Shown: one piece after another, positions 1 through 11,989 of the stretch | How positions within the stretch are numbered: the stretch's first letter is position 1 | Layout of the letters: every line of letters starts with the position of its first letter | From: Cryptomeria japonica | Lineage: Eukaryota; Streptophyta; Pinopsida; Cupressales; Cupressaceae | Assembly: GCF_030272615.1 (NCBI RefSeq) | Contig: NC_081415.1 | Span: 513,606,534-513,670,533 of the forward strand | Reading direction: 5' to 3' | DNA length: 64,000 bases | Notes under the pieces: model-generated | Seen by the model: only the letters and a program-made list of their open reading frames with translations | Database searches by the model: none | Told to the model about the DNA's origin: nothing | Program-made: the position numbers and the translations under genes

Positions 1-1625
1 TTGAACCAACCAACCTCTAAGGCTCACAAACTCAACCAAAACCCTACTACAAAAGGGTCCTTATACAACACCAAATCAAGCAATGGTTCAATGAAACTAA
101 AAAATTCCTTAGGAGACTCAAAGGTTCCAATATGTCTACTTACAAACAACTAACACTCTCAAGTCTTGTGTGACTACACACACCCTTGCATTCATATGAG
201 TGGGCTACTACTAGGCTTTAGGGTTTGAATGGCCCACTTGAACAATTCAATACAATGATCCTTGGAGGGGTCTTCTCACAATAACTTAGCACAAATGAAA
301 TAGGATTTCAAGGCTTAAACCCACTAGAACACCAATTTTGACTCACTTGCCCACAAACAGAACTAGTTGCAATTAGGCCTCACTCTGAAGGAATAGGGGA
401 AGGAATCGGGTAATAACTTTTGACACCCTTAGGATATAGGAAAACAAATTATATATTCAGATACCCTTTTGGGATTTTTCAACATTATCTTAGTTTCTAG
501 TACTACAACTTTCAGATATCCCAACCAATACTGCACTAACACACCTAATAGGGCTATTAGACCCATTTAACTGAACACCTTTCACAAACTAGTTTGGTTC
601 TCCTGATTGGTGACCATCACTAACCATAAAATGTTATGTCAACCTCAAAAGTACTCTTCTACCATATTCAAACCCCTTTCCAGTGCTCTACCACTCAATT
701 TTCACACACTGCACTCATCAAACCAGTCTATCACATAAAGATGCCAAACCTAGGGTTAGTTCTCCGTCCTATTCTCCCTCTTGTGTCCTCTTAATGGATT
801 CTGGAACTAAAATATGATATAGTCCTATCATCTTCTATAATGGTAGAGTGTTAAATTAAGGATTGATAGGCCAAAACCCATTATTCCAATCAAACCTGAG
901 GGGTTTGAGGGTTTTAGGCTACTTGGTAGAGATTTTCTTGTAGAATGGGGCACCGATAACTTCAAGACTTCACATAAAATGAAAACCAAAAGGTAGAAAA
1001 ATCTAGTTTTAGGATCTATGCCATGATCATTCTTGTGAATCCAGCTTTAGTATGCAATCAACAAAAATAAGATGGTTTCCTAAGTTTTCAATAGTTTTTA
1101 TGCCTCAATTTCCTTTCCAAAATAATCAAATCAACCCAAAATCAACCCAACTTACATATTGTGTATTTTAGGGTCCTTAAATGTGTCACCCCAAATAAAC
1201 ACAACCTCCTCCAACCATTTTTCAAATTGACTAACCATTGGAGAATCACGACTTACAAAAAGTGCAAAATTGTCATGACAACAAATTGACAATATGACAA
1301 TTTGTACATTATTCAAACAACTTAGACTCCTAACTATCATGGTCCCTCAAAATGATTACATTTGATTCTAAAACATAAAAAATGACTCAAATAAAGATTT
1401 ATCCACTTTCTCCTTCAATTTCAACCAATGTGACCCTTATTGACTCAGTTTGCTTTACAAGACCCAAGATGACAATTTGACCTAGACATGGACAAACTTG
1501 TCACACTCCTAGGATATTCAATTAAAAAAAAGGACCCATAGGGTCTTATTACATTCCTTCTATGATAGTATAAGATCATCTTTTGTTTTTGGTTCATTCC
1601 TTCATAGGTAGGTGCTCCCGCACCA
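1..1625 (-). repeat. 3' LTR of G1 (cut by window start)
   Basis: Direct repeat of 6275-7910; shared landmarks include the stretch starting AACCAACCAACCTCTAAGGC near position 4 and the GGTAGGTGCTC-CACCA terminus at 1609-1625. On the minus strand the LTR starts TGGTGC next to a purine-rich AGGAGAA tract (polypurine tract, 1626-1632 on plus). The short ORFs inside it have no counterpart at protein level and are not genes. Confidence 0.88.
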
Positions 1626-1689
1626 TTCTCCTGAGGTGAAATTTGTCTCAAGTCCTCTTAGAGAGCAACTGCTACAAATCACCACCTTG

Positions 1690-2838
1690 CTTCTTGACAT
1701 CTTCCTCTAGAATCCATGTAGCTTCTGAGGTAGGATGGCCTTTCCATTTAACCAAGTGCTCAAAATAAGTTTTGTACCTTGTCTTCTTGGCTTCCCTACT
1801 ACCCAAAATACACTCCATCTTAGGCGGATCCTTAGGTGGTAAGTGCGTTATCCATTCTTTACTTTCCTAGAAAAATTCTTCTACAGTAGGACTCCTGTAT
1901 AATGTTAGATCAGAAACATTAAATATAGGTGAAATATCAATATCATCAGGGAGTTGAATTTTGTAAGCATTAGGACCATATTTATCAAAAAATTTATAGG
2001 GTCTAATCCTTCTCATCATAAACTCGCTATGGCTTCCCTTGGGAAACCTATCCTTGCTAAGATGAACCATGACCATGTCACCCACATGGTACTTTACATC
2101 TGTCCTTCTTTGATCCACTCTTGCTTTAACCTTTTGACTATTCTATTGTAAGGTATCTCTGAACTATTGGTGCACCACTTTCATAGCCTCTGCAAATTTT
2201 ATCAACATGTCGACTCCTCTTATCCAACCCCTGGAAATCTCTTAATTCAAAAATTCCTCTTAGATGACTACCATACACAATCTCAAAAGGACTCAGACCT
2301 ATACTTTTGTTTGTTGAATCATTATAGGTATACTTTGCCTGAGGTAGCACCACATCCCAACTACTTCCATTCTCCTTTGTCCAACATCTAAGAAGATTTC
2401 CTAATGACCTATTCACAACCTCAGTTTGGCCATTAGTCTAAGGGTTATATGTTGATCTAAAAGACAAATTTGTACCTAACCTTTTCTACAAGGTTCTCCA
2501 AAAATTCCCTACAAACTTGTTGTCCCTTTCTGATACAATACTCAAAGGCAACCCATGAATTCTAACAATCTCTCTAAAAAAGAATCCTACAATATAGCTA
2601 GCATCATTTGTGGTATTACAAGGAATAAAGTGACCCATCTTACTAAACCTGTCACAACAAACACACTATCATGACCTATCTTTTTCTTGAGTAATACCAT
2701 CACAAAGTCCATATTGAAACTTTCCCAAGGTCTACTTGGTATAGGAAAAGGTTGGTGTAGTTGTGCATTGGATGAGATCCCCTTTTCTCTCTGACACACT
2801 GTACAACTCTCCACAAACTTTATGATATTAGTTTGCAT
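1690..2838 (-). pseudogene. G1 integrase with GPY/F-like region and chromodomain, broken
   Basis: The minus-strand frames give, in order: the second half of the zinc-binding module (CTVCQRE, about 2780-2800), integrase core (RPWESFNMDFV, then PQAKYTYNDSTNKSIGLSPF), and a C-terminal region with YHVGDMVMVHLSKDR and a G-P-Y-like segment. At 1690-1850, in a different frame, comes a chromodomain, recognisable from HLVKWKGHPTSEATWILEED. Integrase joins element cDNA into host DNA. In chromoviruses the chromodomain steers insertion toward particular chromatin. The frame is split at least three times (around 2587, 2416 and 2130), so no integrase is made. The same region recurs, also broken, at 7980-9060. 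Confidence 0.85.
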
Positions 2839-2991
2839 CCTTGGCCAAAATTAAAATCTCCTAACCAGGTCCAAAGTCTTATTTAGCCCATAGTAATCTC
2901 CTAAACCACCACTATGTTTCTCCTTTACTACATTATCCCTCATTTAACACCTAGGGATACATAACTAACACCCCTTAAACAAAAGACCATC

Positions 2992-4302
2992 CTACAAGGT
3001 GTAGTCATAAAAATCTCCATGAAAAGCATTTGCAAACTCACAACATACCTTATATACACCCTTAAAATATTGGTCTTCTTCATACAATCCTTTGAGTGCT
3101 TCAAAACCCATGCTCTGCAACTGCACTTCTTGTATTGTTAACACCCTCCTACTTAGAGCATCTGCAACCTTATTGGCTACCCATTTTTTATGCTTGATGA
3201 TGAAGGTGTATGCTTGAAGACTTTCAACCCATTTCATGTGCCTATGACTGAGCTTCTCATGTCCATTCAGAAAACTAAGAGCATGATTGTCAGTATACAC
3301 AATAAATTCCTTAGGAAGCAAGTAATGACTCCACTTTTTCAAATCTTGTATCGTGGCATACAACTCTAAATCATATGAGAAATACATCCTCTTTGCTTAA
3401 TTTAGTTTTTTGCTAAAAAAGGCCACCGATCTCCCCTCTTGGCTCAATACTACTCCTATAGGCAACCCACTTGCATCACATTCAGTGGTGAAGACCTTAC
3501 TGAAATTAGGTAATACTAGGACTGGGTACTTGGCAAATTTCTATTTTAAACACTCAAAACTCTTATCTAATTCTTTGGTCCACACAAACTTCACCTTACC
3601 ACCACCCTTGATGGTTTCCAACATAGGTGCACAAATATCACTATAATTCCTAATGAATTTCTTATAAAATGTTGTCAAACCATGAAAAATTCTTACCTCT
3701 CATGTTGTCTTAGGTGTAGGCTAGTCCAAAATAGCCTCTACCTTGGAAGAATCCATCATCAAGTCACCCTTAGAGAAGACTAAGCCTAAGTACACCAACT
3801 CCTGCTTCATGAAATCATACTTTTCTAAGTTTATCATCAACGTCTTCTCCTGAAGTAGCTTCAAGACTACCTCCAGGTGTTTCAAGTGCTCCTCCTTTCT
3901 CTTAATAAACACCAATATGTCATCAAGGTAGACTACCAAAAATTTCCCTATAAATTCCTGCAACACTTCATTCATTAGTCTCATAAAGGTGCTAGGGGAA
4001 TTTGAAAGATCAAAAGGCATCACAAGCCACTCATACAACCCTTGACTGATTTTAAATTTAGTCTTACATTCATCCCCCTCTTGTATCCTTATCTGATGGT
4101 ACCCACTCTTGAGGTCAATCTTAGAGAAATAGGTAGCTCCCCCTAAATAATCCATTAGATCCTCTATCCTAGGAATAGGAAACCTATATCTAATGCTTAT
4201 CTTATTGATAGCCCTAGAATCAGTACAAAGCTTCCATTTCCCATCCTTCTTTGGGGCTAAAACAATAGGTATTTCACATGGGCTAAGGATCTTTTTGAGC
4301 AA
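2992..4302 (-). pseudogene. G1 reverse transcriptase and RNase H, broken
   Basis: The RT block (3721-4302) has the palm motifs in order: [32 protein letters not shown] (first catalytic Asp) and [12 protein letters not shown] (the YLDD catalytic pair). After a broken connection (3410-3720) the RNase H block at 2992-3387 shows KKWSHYLLPKEF, YTDNHAL and a VADALSRR end, typical of Ty3/gypsy RNase H. The enzyme would copy element RNA into cDNA in virus-like particles. The RT active site residues survive, but stops separate RT from RNase H and from gag, so the copy is non-functional. Confidence 0.9.
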
Positions 4303-4699
4303 CCCTTTATCTAGGAGCTCCTGAATTTGCCTAGCTATCTCTTAATTTTGTTGTGGGGTCATTTTATATGCTATCGTGTTAGGAATTATTTCTCCTGGTA
4401 TGAGGTCAATCTGATGACTAATATCTCTAATCAGTAGTAGGGAGTTTGGTATGTCTTCTACAACCACTCCTTTGTACCTCTCTAGTAGCTCCTTGATCTC
4501 CTTAGGTCCTACCTCACTCACATCATTCTTCCTTTCTTCCTTGGGCTTCACAATCAAAGCAAAGCCTACTCCACCTTCCTCCTTTACTGTATCTAGGAAC
4601 TCTTTTTTCTCCCACCATCATCACACTAGATCCTACATGATGTGGGTCCCCTTCTACTACTGACTATATTCTAAAAGTCACACCATCCTTTTGGAAAGA

Positions 4700-5000
4700 G
4701 TAAGCATTCTTTTCTCCATCATGATGAGCCTTCCTATCAAACTACCATGGTCTTCCAAGGAAAAGATGGCAAGCATCCATTGGAAGGATGTCACACAAAA
4801 TTTTATTCATATACCCCCCAATACTAAACTCTATCCATGCTTGTTCATTGATGAGTATGTGTTGCCCCTTGTTCAACCAACTGACCCTATATGGACAACT
4901 ATGAGGTATCCTTTCCAAGTTCAACTTTCTTACTACTTACAATCATACAATATTATTAGTAGACCCTGAATCTATGAAAACTTTACAAACCTTACCCTAA
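4700..5000 (-). pseudogene. G1 retroviral-type aspartic protease, broken
   Basis: Just upstream of RT, the minus strand reads KVCKVFIDSGSTNNIV at about 4955-5000. This is a canonical D-S-G aspartic protease site with its hydrophobic lead-in. It is followed by a frame ending in DILPMDACHLFLGRPW (4742-4790), which matches the C-terminal ILG/LLGRPW end of gypsy proteases. It would cleave the gag-pol precursor. In-frame stops occur right after the active site. Confidence 0.8.
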
Positions 5001-5224
5001 ATGTTGTAGTTACCTCTAAACAAAACCTTTCTTTGGGGTGGCTTAGTCTTCACTAGTTTCTTGAGCAACATCCTTTTGATCGTCAATTTCTCTCCCATCT
5101 CTGATGTCAAATTCAAATCAGGAGATGTGACACTCCTTGCATCTTCTTTAGTAAAAGTGGTTCTCCTCTCACTAGCATGAGAAGTTGAGGCCTTTTCTGG
5201 ACACTTGTAGGTCAAGTGCCCCAT

Positions 5225-6220
5225 CTAATTGTAGTTATAGCATCTCATCCTAGAGAACTTAGATCCTCTGCCTGATCCATTTTTCCCACCTCTTTCATTA
5301 GGTCTTCTCCAATGGTAGCCTCCTCTTCTACTTGAGTCTCCTACTTTCTCTCCCTGGATAGACTTACCACTAGACCTTTGGTTAGGAGTTCTTCCTCCAA
5401 AAGTGGCTCTACCTCTGAAACTTTTCCTTCCTTTACCTTTGTTACCCTACTCAATTCTTCTCTTTAGTTTCTCTTCTTCCCTTAGGGCCAATTGAAAACA
5501 CTTGTTCACTATCTCTAGTACCAAAATGTTGATGTCATCTTGGATGTTCATTCTTAGGCCATTCAAGTACTTGGCCACTGTCTCTAACTCCTCTTCTTGT
5601 CTCTTTAATCTGAGACTAAGTTTATGAAACTCCTCTATATATGCATTCACATCAAGGTCTCTCTATTTGAGGTTTTGCAACTTTTTATACATTTTCACTT
5701 CATAGTCAATGGGCATGAATTGTTCTTTGACTTTAGCTTTCATCCTTTCCTAGGAGGTTATCATAATTTTTCCCTCCTTAACTCTCTCCCCTTGTACATA
5801 GTTCCACCTTGTAAGAGAAGACCCCTTCAACCTTGCTTTTACCAAATTAACTCTCTTATCTTCATGGATTTATTTGTACTCAAAATGACTGGTCAATGCC
5901 TCAATCTAGTCTATCACCTCTTCTGCTTCCATACTTCCACTATATACATGCAACCCATCAATGGTGTCCCTATTGACTAACCTCAAGACATCTACAAATG
6001 CCCTCTGATCTGCAGGTATCTTGTCTACCCGCTTAGAGGATTCCCCATCTTCTTTATTCCCCTCTTCATCAATGTCACTTCCATCTTCCTTATCCTTATT
6101 CTTTTTCAATTCTTCAAGCTTGGAATCAAGCATCTCTTCAATCAACTTCTTCACCACATCTTGTGACATACTCTTAGGAGGCATTTTCTCAGCCCCTATT
6201 TCAATCTCTTCCTCTGACAT
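5225..6220 (-). pseudogene. G1 gag with damaged CCHC zinc knuckle
   Basis: The reading frame begins at ATG 6218-6220 with an acidic, helical N-terminus (MSEEEIEIGAEKMPP), about 50 bases inside the PBS. The middle part is the gag capsid fold: KARLKGSSLTRW, a KMYKKLQNLK region, then NAYIEEFHKLSLRL at 5590-5650. A basic Arg/Gly/Ser-rich stretch follows (5270-5450). The nucleic-acid-binding knuckle at about 5175-5250 reads C-Y-N-Y-N-stop-M-G-H-x4-C, so the second Cys is replaced by Tyr and a stop sits inside the finger. At least four stops interrupt the frame. It encoded the particle-forming structural protein. Confidence 0.82.
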
Positions 6221-6260
6221 ACACTAAGACTACACCACCCAAGTGATCTAAAAAATATTT

Positions 6261-6271
6261 CTTTGATACCA
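6261..6271 (-). other. G1 primer binding site
   Basis: On the minus strand this reads TGGTATCAAAG, matching TGGTATCAGAGC (initiator-Met tRNA primer site) except near its end. It begins three bases inside the inner edge of the 5' LTR, as expected for minus-strand strong-stop priming. Confidence 0.8.
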
Positions 6272-6274
6272 ATA

Positions 6275-7910
6275 TGATGACGAGGTAACATAATGGACGG
6301 ATAAACTGGAAACAACCAGCCTCTAAGTCTCACAAACTCACCAAAACCCTACTACCAAAGGGTCCTTACACAACACCAAATCAAGAAATGGTTTAGTGAC
6401 ACTAGACAATGTCTTGGGAGACTCAAAGGTTCCAATATTTCCACTTACAAAAAACTAACACTCTCAACTCTTGTGTGGCTACACACACCCTTGCATTCAT
6501 ATGAGTGGGCTACTGCTAGGATTTAGGGTTTGAATGGCCACTTGACCAATTCAATAAAATGATCCTTGGAGGCATGTTCTCACAACACCTTAACACAAAT
6601 GAAACATGATTTCATGGTTTATACCCACTGGAACACCAATTTTGACTCATTTGCCCACAAACAAAACCGATTACAATTAGGCCTCTATTTAAAGGAGTCA
6701 GGTGATAACTTTTGGCACCCTAACGATATACACAAACAAATTATATTTTTAGATACCCTTTTGTGAGTTCTCAACAATATCTCAATTTCTAGCACAAGAC
6801 CAATTATTCATATATCCCAACCAATACTGCACTAACAGGCCTACTAGGGCTATTAGACCTATTTCACTGAACGCCTTTCAAAAAATGGTTTGCTTCTCCT
6901 GATTGGTGACCATCATTGACCATGAATTGTTATGTTGACCTACAAAGTAATCTTCTATCACATTTGAACCCCTTTCCAATGCTCTAACACTCAATTCTCA
7001 TGCACTGCACTCATCAAACTAGTCTGTCACATAGAGATACCAAACCTAGGGTTAGTTCTCCATCATCTTCACCCTCATGTGTCCTCTTAATTATTTTTGG
7101 AACTGGCATAGGATATAGTGTCCTATCATCTGTTATAATGATAGAGTGTTCAATTAAGGATTCATAAGACAAAACCCATTATTTCAATCAAACCCTAGGG
7201 GTTTGAGAGTTTTAGGCTACCCGGTAGAGATTTGCTTGTAGAATAGGGCATCAATAACTCCAAGACTTCACACCGAATACAAAGAAAAAGGTAAACCAAT
7301 CTAGTTTCAGGATCTATTCCATGAGAATTCTTGCAAATCCACCTTCAGTATGCAATAAACAGAAATTAGATGGTTTCTTGAATTTCCAACAGTTTTGATG
7401 CTTCAATTTCTTTTCTAAAACAATCAAATCAACCCAACTTACATCTTTCAATGTTTGGGGTCCTTAAAGGTTTCACCCCAAATGAAAACAACCTCCTCCA
7501 GCCTTTTTTCAAACTGACTAACCATTGGAGAATCCTGACTTACAAAAAGTGCAAAATTGTCATGACAACCAATTGACAATATGGCAATTTTTGTATTATT
7601 CAACCAACTTAGACTCCTGACTATCATAGTCCCCCAAAATTATTACATTTGATTATAAAACATAAAAAATGACTCAAATAAACCTTTACCCACTTGATCC
7701 CTCAATCCAGACCAATGTGACCCTTATTGACTCAATTTTCTCTACAAGACCCTAGATAACAATTTGACCCAAACATGGACAAACTTGTCAGACTCCTAGG
7801 ACATTGAATTATAAAAAAGAGCCCATAAGGTCTTTTTACATTCCTTTTAGGATAATAGAATATCATCTTGTTCTTGGTTAATTCATTCAAAGGTAGGTGC
7901 TCCTGCACCA
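6275..7910 (-). repeat. Shared LTR: 5' LTR of G1 and 3' LTR of G2
   Basis: A 1,636-bp repeat of 1-1625. Plus-strand edges are TGATGACGAGG at 6275 and TCCTGCACCA at 7901-7910, so on the minus strand it runs TGGTGC...CATCA. The inner side of G1 (PBS) lies at its low end. The inner side of G2 (chromodomain end of pol) starts directly at its high end. One LTR therefore belongs to both copies. Confidence 0.88.
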
Positions 7911-7979
7911 TACTCCCTAGGTGAAATTTTTCTCAAGTCCTCTTAGAGACCAACTGCTGTAAATCACCACCCTGCTTCT

Positions 7980-9060
7980 TGACATCTTCCTCTAGCATCC
8001 ATGTAGCTTCTAAGTCAGGAAGATATTTCAATTTAACCAAGTTCTCAAAATATACAATTTGCTTTCCTGAATCGATTCTCCTACACTTTCTCCTGTAGGA
8101 GGACGCCTATACAATGTTAGATCAGAAAAAAAAATATAGGTGATAGAAATATCATCATGGAGATCAATTTTGTAAGTGTTAGGACCATATTTATCCAAAA
8201 TTTTACAAGGTCCAATCCTTCTCATCATCAACTTGCTATGGCTTCCCTCGGGCAACCTGTCCTTGCTAAGATGAACCATGACCATGTCACCCACGTGGTA
8301 CTGCATATCTCTCCTTCTTTGATCCACTCTTTATTTAACCTTTTGACTGTTCTATTGTAAGGTATCTCTAAGATATTGGTGCACCTCTTTCATAGCTTCT
8401 ACAAATTCATCAGAATGTCCACTTCTCTTGTTGAACCCTTGGACATCTCTCAATTCAAAAAATCCTCTTGGATGACTACCATACACAATCTCAAAAGGAG
8501 TCAGACCTGTACTTCATTTTGTTGAATCAGTATAGGAATACTTAGCCTGAGGTAGCATCACATCCCAACTACTTCCATGCTCTTTTGTCAAACATATAAG
8601 AAGATTTCCTGATGACCTATTCACAACCTTAGTTTGGTCATCAGTTTTAGGGTGAAAGGCTGATCTATGTGACAAATTTATACCCAACCTTTTCCGTAAT
8701 GTTCTTCAAAATTTCCCTAGAACTTGTTATCCCTATCTTATACAATACTCAAAGCCAATCCATGAATTCTAACAATCTCTCTAAAAAACAATCATGCAAT
8801 ATAGCTAGCATTATTTGTGGTTTTACAAGGAATAAAGTGTGCCATCTTACTGAGCCTGTCTACCACAACAAACTCACTATCATGACCTATGTTTGGCTTG
8901 GGTAATCCCATCACAAATTACATACTCAAACTTTCACAAGGTCTACTTGGTATAGGAAAATCTTGGTGCAACCCTGCATTGGTTGAGACCCCCTTTGCTC
9001 TCTAACACACACTAAAACTTTCCACAAACTTTCTAACATCAGTCTGCATCCTTGGCCAAA
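7980..9060 (-). pseudogene. G2 integrase/chromodomain remnant
   Basis: Minus-strand frame 8028-8327 reads YHVGDMVMVHLSKDRLPEGS and parallels 1867-2118 of G1. Beyond it (about 7985-8035, other frame) is a decayed chromodomain with NLVKLKYLPDLEATWMLEED, where the usual KWKG is lost. Integrase core fragments align with G1 up to about 9060, interrupted by many stops. Non-functional. Confidence 0.75.
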
Positions 9061-9254
9061 ATTAAAATCTTCTAACTAGGTCCAAAGCCCTATTAATCCT
9101 AAAGTGACCTCCTCAACCACCACTATGTTTCTCCTTTACTAAATTATCCATCATTGAATACTTAGGGATACATAACTGACACCCCTTAAACAAAAGACCA
9201 TCCTCCAATGTGTAGTCAAGAAACTCTCCATGAAAAACATTTGCAAACTCACAG

Positions 9255-9298
9255 CTCATTCTTAGTTCATTCTTTCATAGGTAGGTGCTCCTGCACCA
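9255..9298 (-). repeat. 44-bp outer LTR terminus of G2
   Basis: The sequence ...TTCATAGGTAGGTGCTCCTG-CACCA at 9275-9298 matches the outer end of the LTRs at 1625 and 7910. It marks the right border of the G1/G2 block. The next five bases (CCTAC, 9299-9303) should be the target duplication; its partner lies left of the window. Confidence 0.8.
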
Positions 9299-10062
9299 CC
9301 TACTAAACCTTGAATTGATGCAATCAAAAAATAACAAGCAACAACTTGAAAGACAGATCATAATTCTAAGAGATGAACTTACCACTGCTAATGAGTACAA
9401 AGAAAAATTCAATGCTAGCTCAACTAATCTAGATGACATGCTACAAAGTCATAAGAATAAAGGTGATATGGAAGGACATGGATTTGAGAAAGGAGAAAGC
9501 TTTGAATCTAGGAAAAGCAATACTAAACCTCAAAAGAACAAAAAATCTCTAGTAAGACAGCCTAATTCTTATAAATTCAATTATAAATGCTTTATTTGCA
9601 ATAAATTTGGTCATATGGCAAGTTGGTGTAGAAATACAGAAAATCAAAATAGTTCATCATTCTCTGGATAATGTTTCAATTGCAATAAATATGGTCATAA
9701 TTTATTTGAATGCAAAAGTATGGTAAATAGGAGAAATATAAGATGCTATTCTTGTGGAATATCTGGACATATTGGTAACCAATGCAAATCAAAGGGAAAT
9801 TAAAGTAATTACATGCCTAATCAAAGAAACAACATTGTTTGTTATGCTTGCAACAAATCTGGTCACATTCCTAAATTCTATAGATGAAAGAATGTGAACA
9901 AGAATGCTCCGACAAAGAACAAAATATTTGATGATAAGGGCAAAGTGAAGGTTGAATAAATCAAAGAGCAATACAAGAAGAAATGGGTCAAAAAGAGTGG
10001 TTCTGAGGAAGGAAATGGGTCAGCACCTGATTCTGGTGCTAGAACCTCATCCGACAACTAAG
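9299..10062 (+). pseudogene. C1 gag C-terminal region, four CCHC knuckles
   Basis: A coiled-coil-like segment (NNKQQLERQIIILRDELTT) is followed by CFICNKFGHMASWC (9588-9630), CFNCNKYGHNLFEC (about 9672-9715), CYSCGISGHIGNQC (about 9744-9787) and a fourth, decayed CYACNKSGHIPKFY (about 9840-9885). These are C-x2-C-x4-H-x4-C zinc knuckles that bind element RNA. The fourth ends in Tyr instead of Cys. Stops at about 9669, 9801 and 9886 break the frame. Coiled coil plus multiple knuckles resembles gag of Sirevirus-type copia elements; that match is from memory. Confidence 0.65.
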
Positions 10063-10474
10063 CTAATGAATTAAGCCTTGGGGGAAGCTCTCATAAAAAT
10101 ATTTCAAACCCACTATCAGAGATCTATGCCTAATTCTGGCAGGTTATAGAGGTATATATGGTGATTGTGGATATTTATGATGGATTTTTGAAAGAATCTG
10201 AAGGTCCGTAGAAGATCTTTGTGAAATGAAGAGTATCCAAAAGTATTAGGGTTAAGTGCATTTATTGTAGTGAAAATTTAGGTATGAAAAGGATAAAAGT
10301 CAAATTAACCATTCATTTCTCACCTTGCATTCAAAGCGGAAGAGCACAATAAAGGAGAATTTGTAAAGATTTCAAAGCGATATCCAGTTTTGGTGTGCAA
10401 TCTTATGTCTAGTTGAAAGGTATTTAACAATGAAACCACTTTTTGGTTGAATTTTTAAATTTGAATTTGATAAG

Positions 10475-11950
10475 ATGTCTACGTTTGGTACTATAACTCC
10501 TTTAGTCATTGAAATCACTGAGCATGCAAATTCGAGCTTCAAGAATCATCCATTCATTTCAATAGAAGACAATCCTAAGAGCACATTTTCATCAGTGCCC
10601 TATAGAGTATTTCATATTAAAGATATTAGGGTATATACACAACACCCTATTGAGGAATTGGGTAGCACACAAATATTGAACCTGTATAACAATCAGCTAG
10701 CAGACAAGAGTTCGAAATTGAAACTAAAATTTCAAAAATTGGAGAACAAAGGTTTTGCACAGTTCATCAAATTTCTGATTTTTTATGAACTAGAATGGAT
10801 CCGGTTCATCTTGAGCCAAGTTTATGACAATTTTTTTTGGTTGGATAGGCCCCACAAAATCACCAAGATATTCAGTTAGGCCTTAATAGGATTATGTGCA
10901 ACCAGAGAACTACCATCCCAAAATCTATGAAAAATGAAATTGTGATCAATACGACATGATCAAAATTTGCCAAACAAGCGATGATAATTAATGATTTTCT
11001 AGAACATGATATTAGGTTTGCATCAATGGTCATTGGTTACAAAATGCATTTTTTTTTAGAAGAGAAAATTTTGTTTCCTGTACTGCCATTTATATCGCAT
11101 ATGAGATGATGAGAGAGAACAAGAAATATGATCTTTGTGAATTGCTCTAGACTGAGGTTACCAAGAATATTAAGAAGATCAAAGAAAATAAGAAACATCC
11201 TTTCAAATTAGAAACAGTACTTCTATGTCTTTTTTTCTACTCTATGAAAGAGGTTTCAAGTATTGGTCCAGTGCAATGGGTATTTGATATACCTGTAGGA
11301 GTTCAAATATAGGAACAACTATACAATTTCGGTGACTCTAAGGTTCGAAGAAAGAAAGTATGGGGTTATTTCAAGAGCTTTTAGAAGGAAATGCATGATA
11401 GGGAAAGGATATCTAAGTCTATTGTAGAGAAATATCAAGACACAATTAGATATTGATCATTGTTTGATGGAAGCTATAGAGCCTTAGACTGTATGGATTG
11501 TTCCTATGGGCTATGAAGTCAAAGAATTTTTTTGGAACTATATGCACACATATGTTGAGAAAACTAGCGGATCCCAATGAGGAAAGATTCAAAACATACA
11601 AGGAGAAAAGTTTAAAACTTCTTTAGCAGTGTAATAAATCAGTGATTCAAAACAAGATTTAGAAATAACTAAAGGTTTTTGCAGAAATTATGGGAATAAC
11701 AAAGGAAGTTGTCAAGAAAGCTAGGGAAGAAAATATTCTCTCTAAGGAGAAGTCTATGTGGAAGGAAGAGCCTAATCCAAGGAAAGTTAGAAGAAAAAAT
11801 CCCTCCTCCGGTCATGCAAAGCCAACAAGAAAACCTAAATCTTCAATCAAGCCATCTGGTGGTGAAAAGAAGAGGAAGATAGATAGATTTGTGATTGTGG
11901 ATGAAGAAGAGACTGAATCTAATGAAACCATGAAGGATCATGTAGAGTAA
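10475..11950 (+). pseudogene. C1 downstream ORF, unknown family, broken
   Basis: An ATG at 10475 opens a 134-residue frame (MSTFGTITPLVIEITEHANS...) ending at 10879. Coding-like sequence continues in shifted frames to a Lys/Arg-rich, acidic-ended tail at 11690-11950 (RRKNPSSGHAKPTRKPKSS). Recognisable coding stretches in between include KHPFKLETVLLCLFFYSMKE and GPVQWVFDIPVGVQI near 11200-11310. I do not recognise a domain. It is not RT, integrase or protease. It sits where pol would be, so it is probably an extra protein of a non-autonomous retroelement family. Several stops and frameshifts are present. Confidence 0.45.
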
Positions 11951-11989
11951 TTTTTATGGTTGTTTTTGAGTTTGAGGTCAATGAGCCAT

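Larger units (their letters stand above)
1..7910 (-). mobile_element. G1: Ty3/gypsy chromovirus, nearly full length
   Basis: This is an LTR retrotransposon read on the minus strand: 5' LTR 6275-7910, tRNA-iMet-type primer site, gag, protease, RT, RNase H, integrase, C-terminal chromodomain, short purine tract, then 3' LTR 1-1625. Protease-RT-RH-integrase order and the chromodomain define a Ty3/gypsy chromovirus. About 40 bp of the outer 3' LTR lies left of the window, judged by aligning position 1 with about 6315. All reading frames carry stops or frameshifts and the two LTRs differ at many sites, so the copy is old and dead. It shares LTR 6275-7910 with a second truncated copy (G2). Confidence 0.9.
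7911..9298 (-). mobile_element. G2: internally deleted tandem copy of G1
   Basis: 7911-9254 matches 1626-about 3040 of G1: the chromodomain end, integrase and the start of the RNase H to integrase spacer. It stops abruptly near GCAAACTCACAGC (9243-9255). Without any gag, protease or RT, the sequence passes straight into 44 bases that match only the outer end of the LTR (9255-9298, ending GGTGCTCCTGCACCA). So a deletion joined mid-pol to the last bases of the far 5' LTR. Everything is broken by stops. Confidence 0.85.

Noticed and set aside
1152-1651. Minus-strand ORFs in the G1 LTR
   Set aside because: Not conserved in the second LTR copy at 7430-7910, where the frames are broken.
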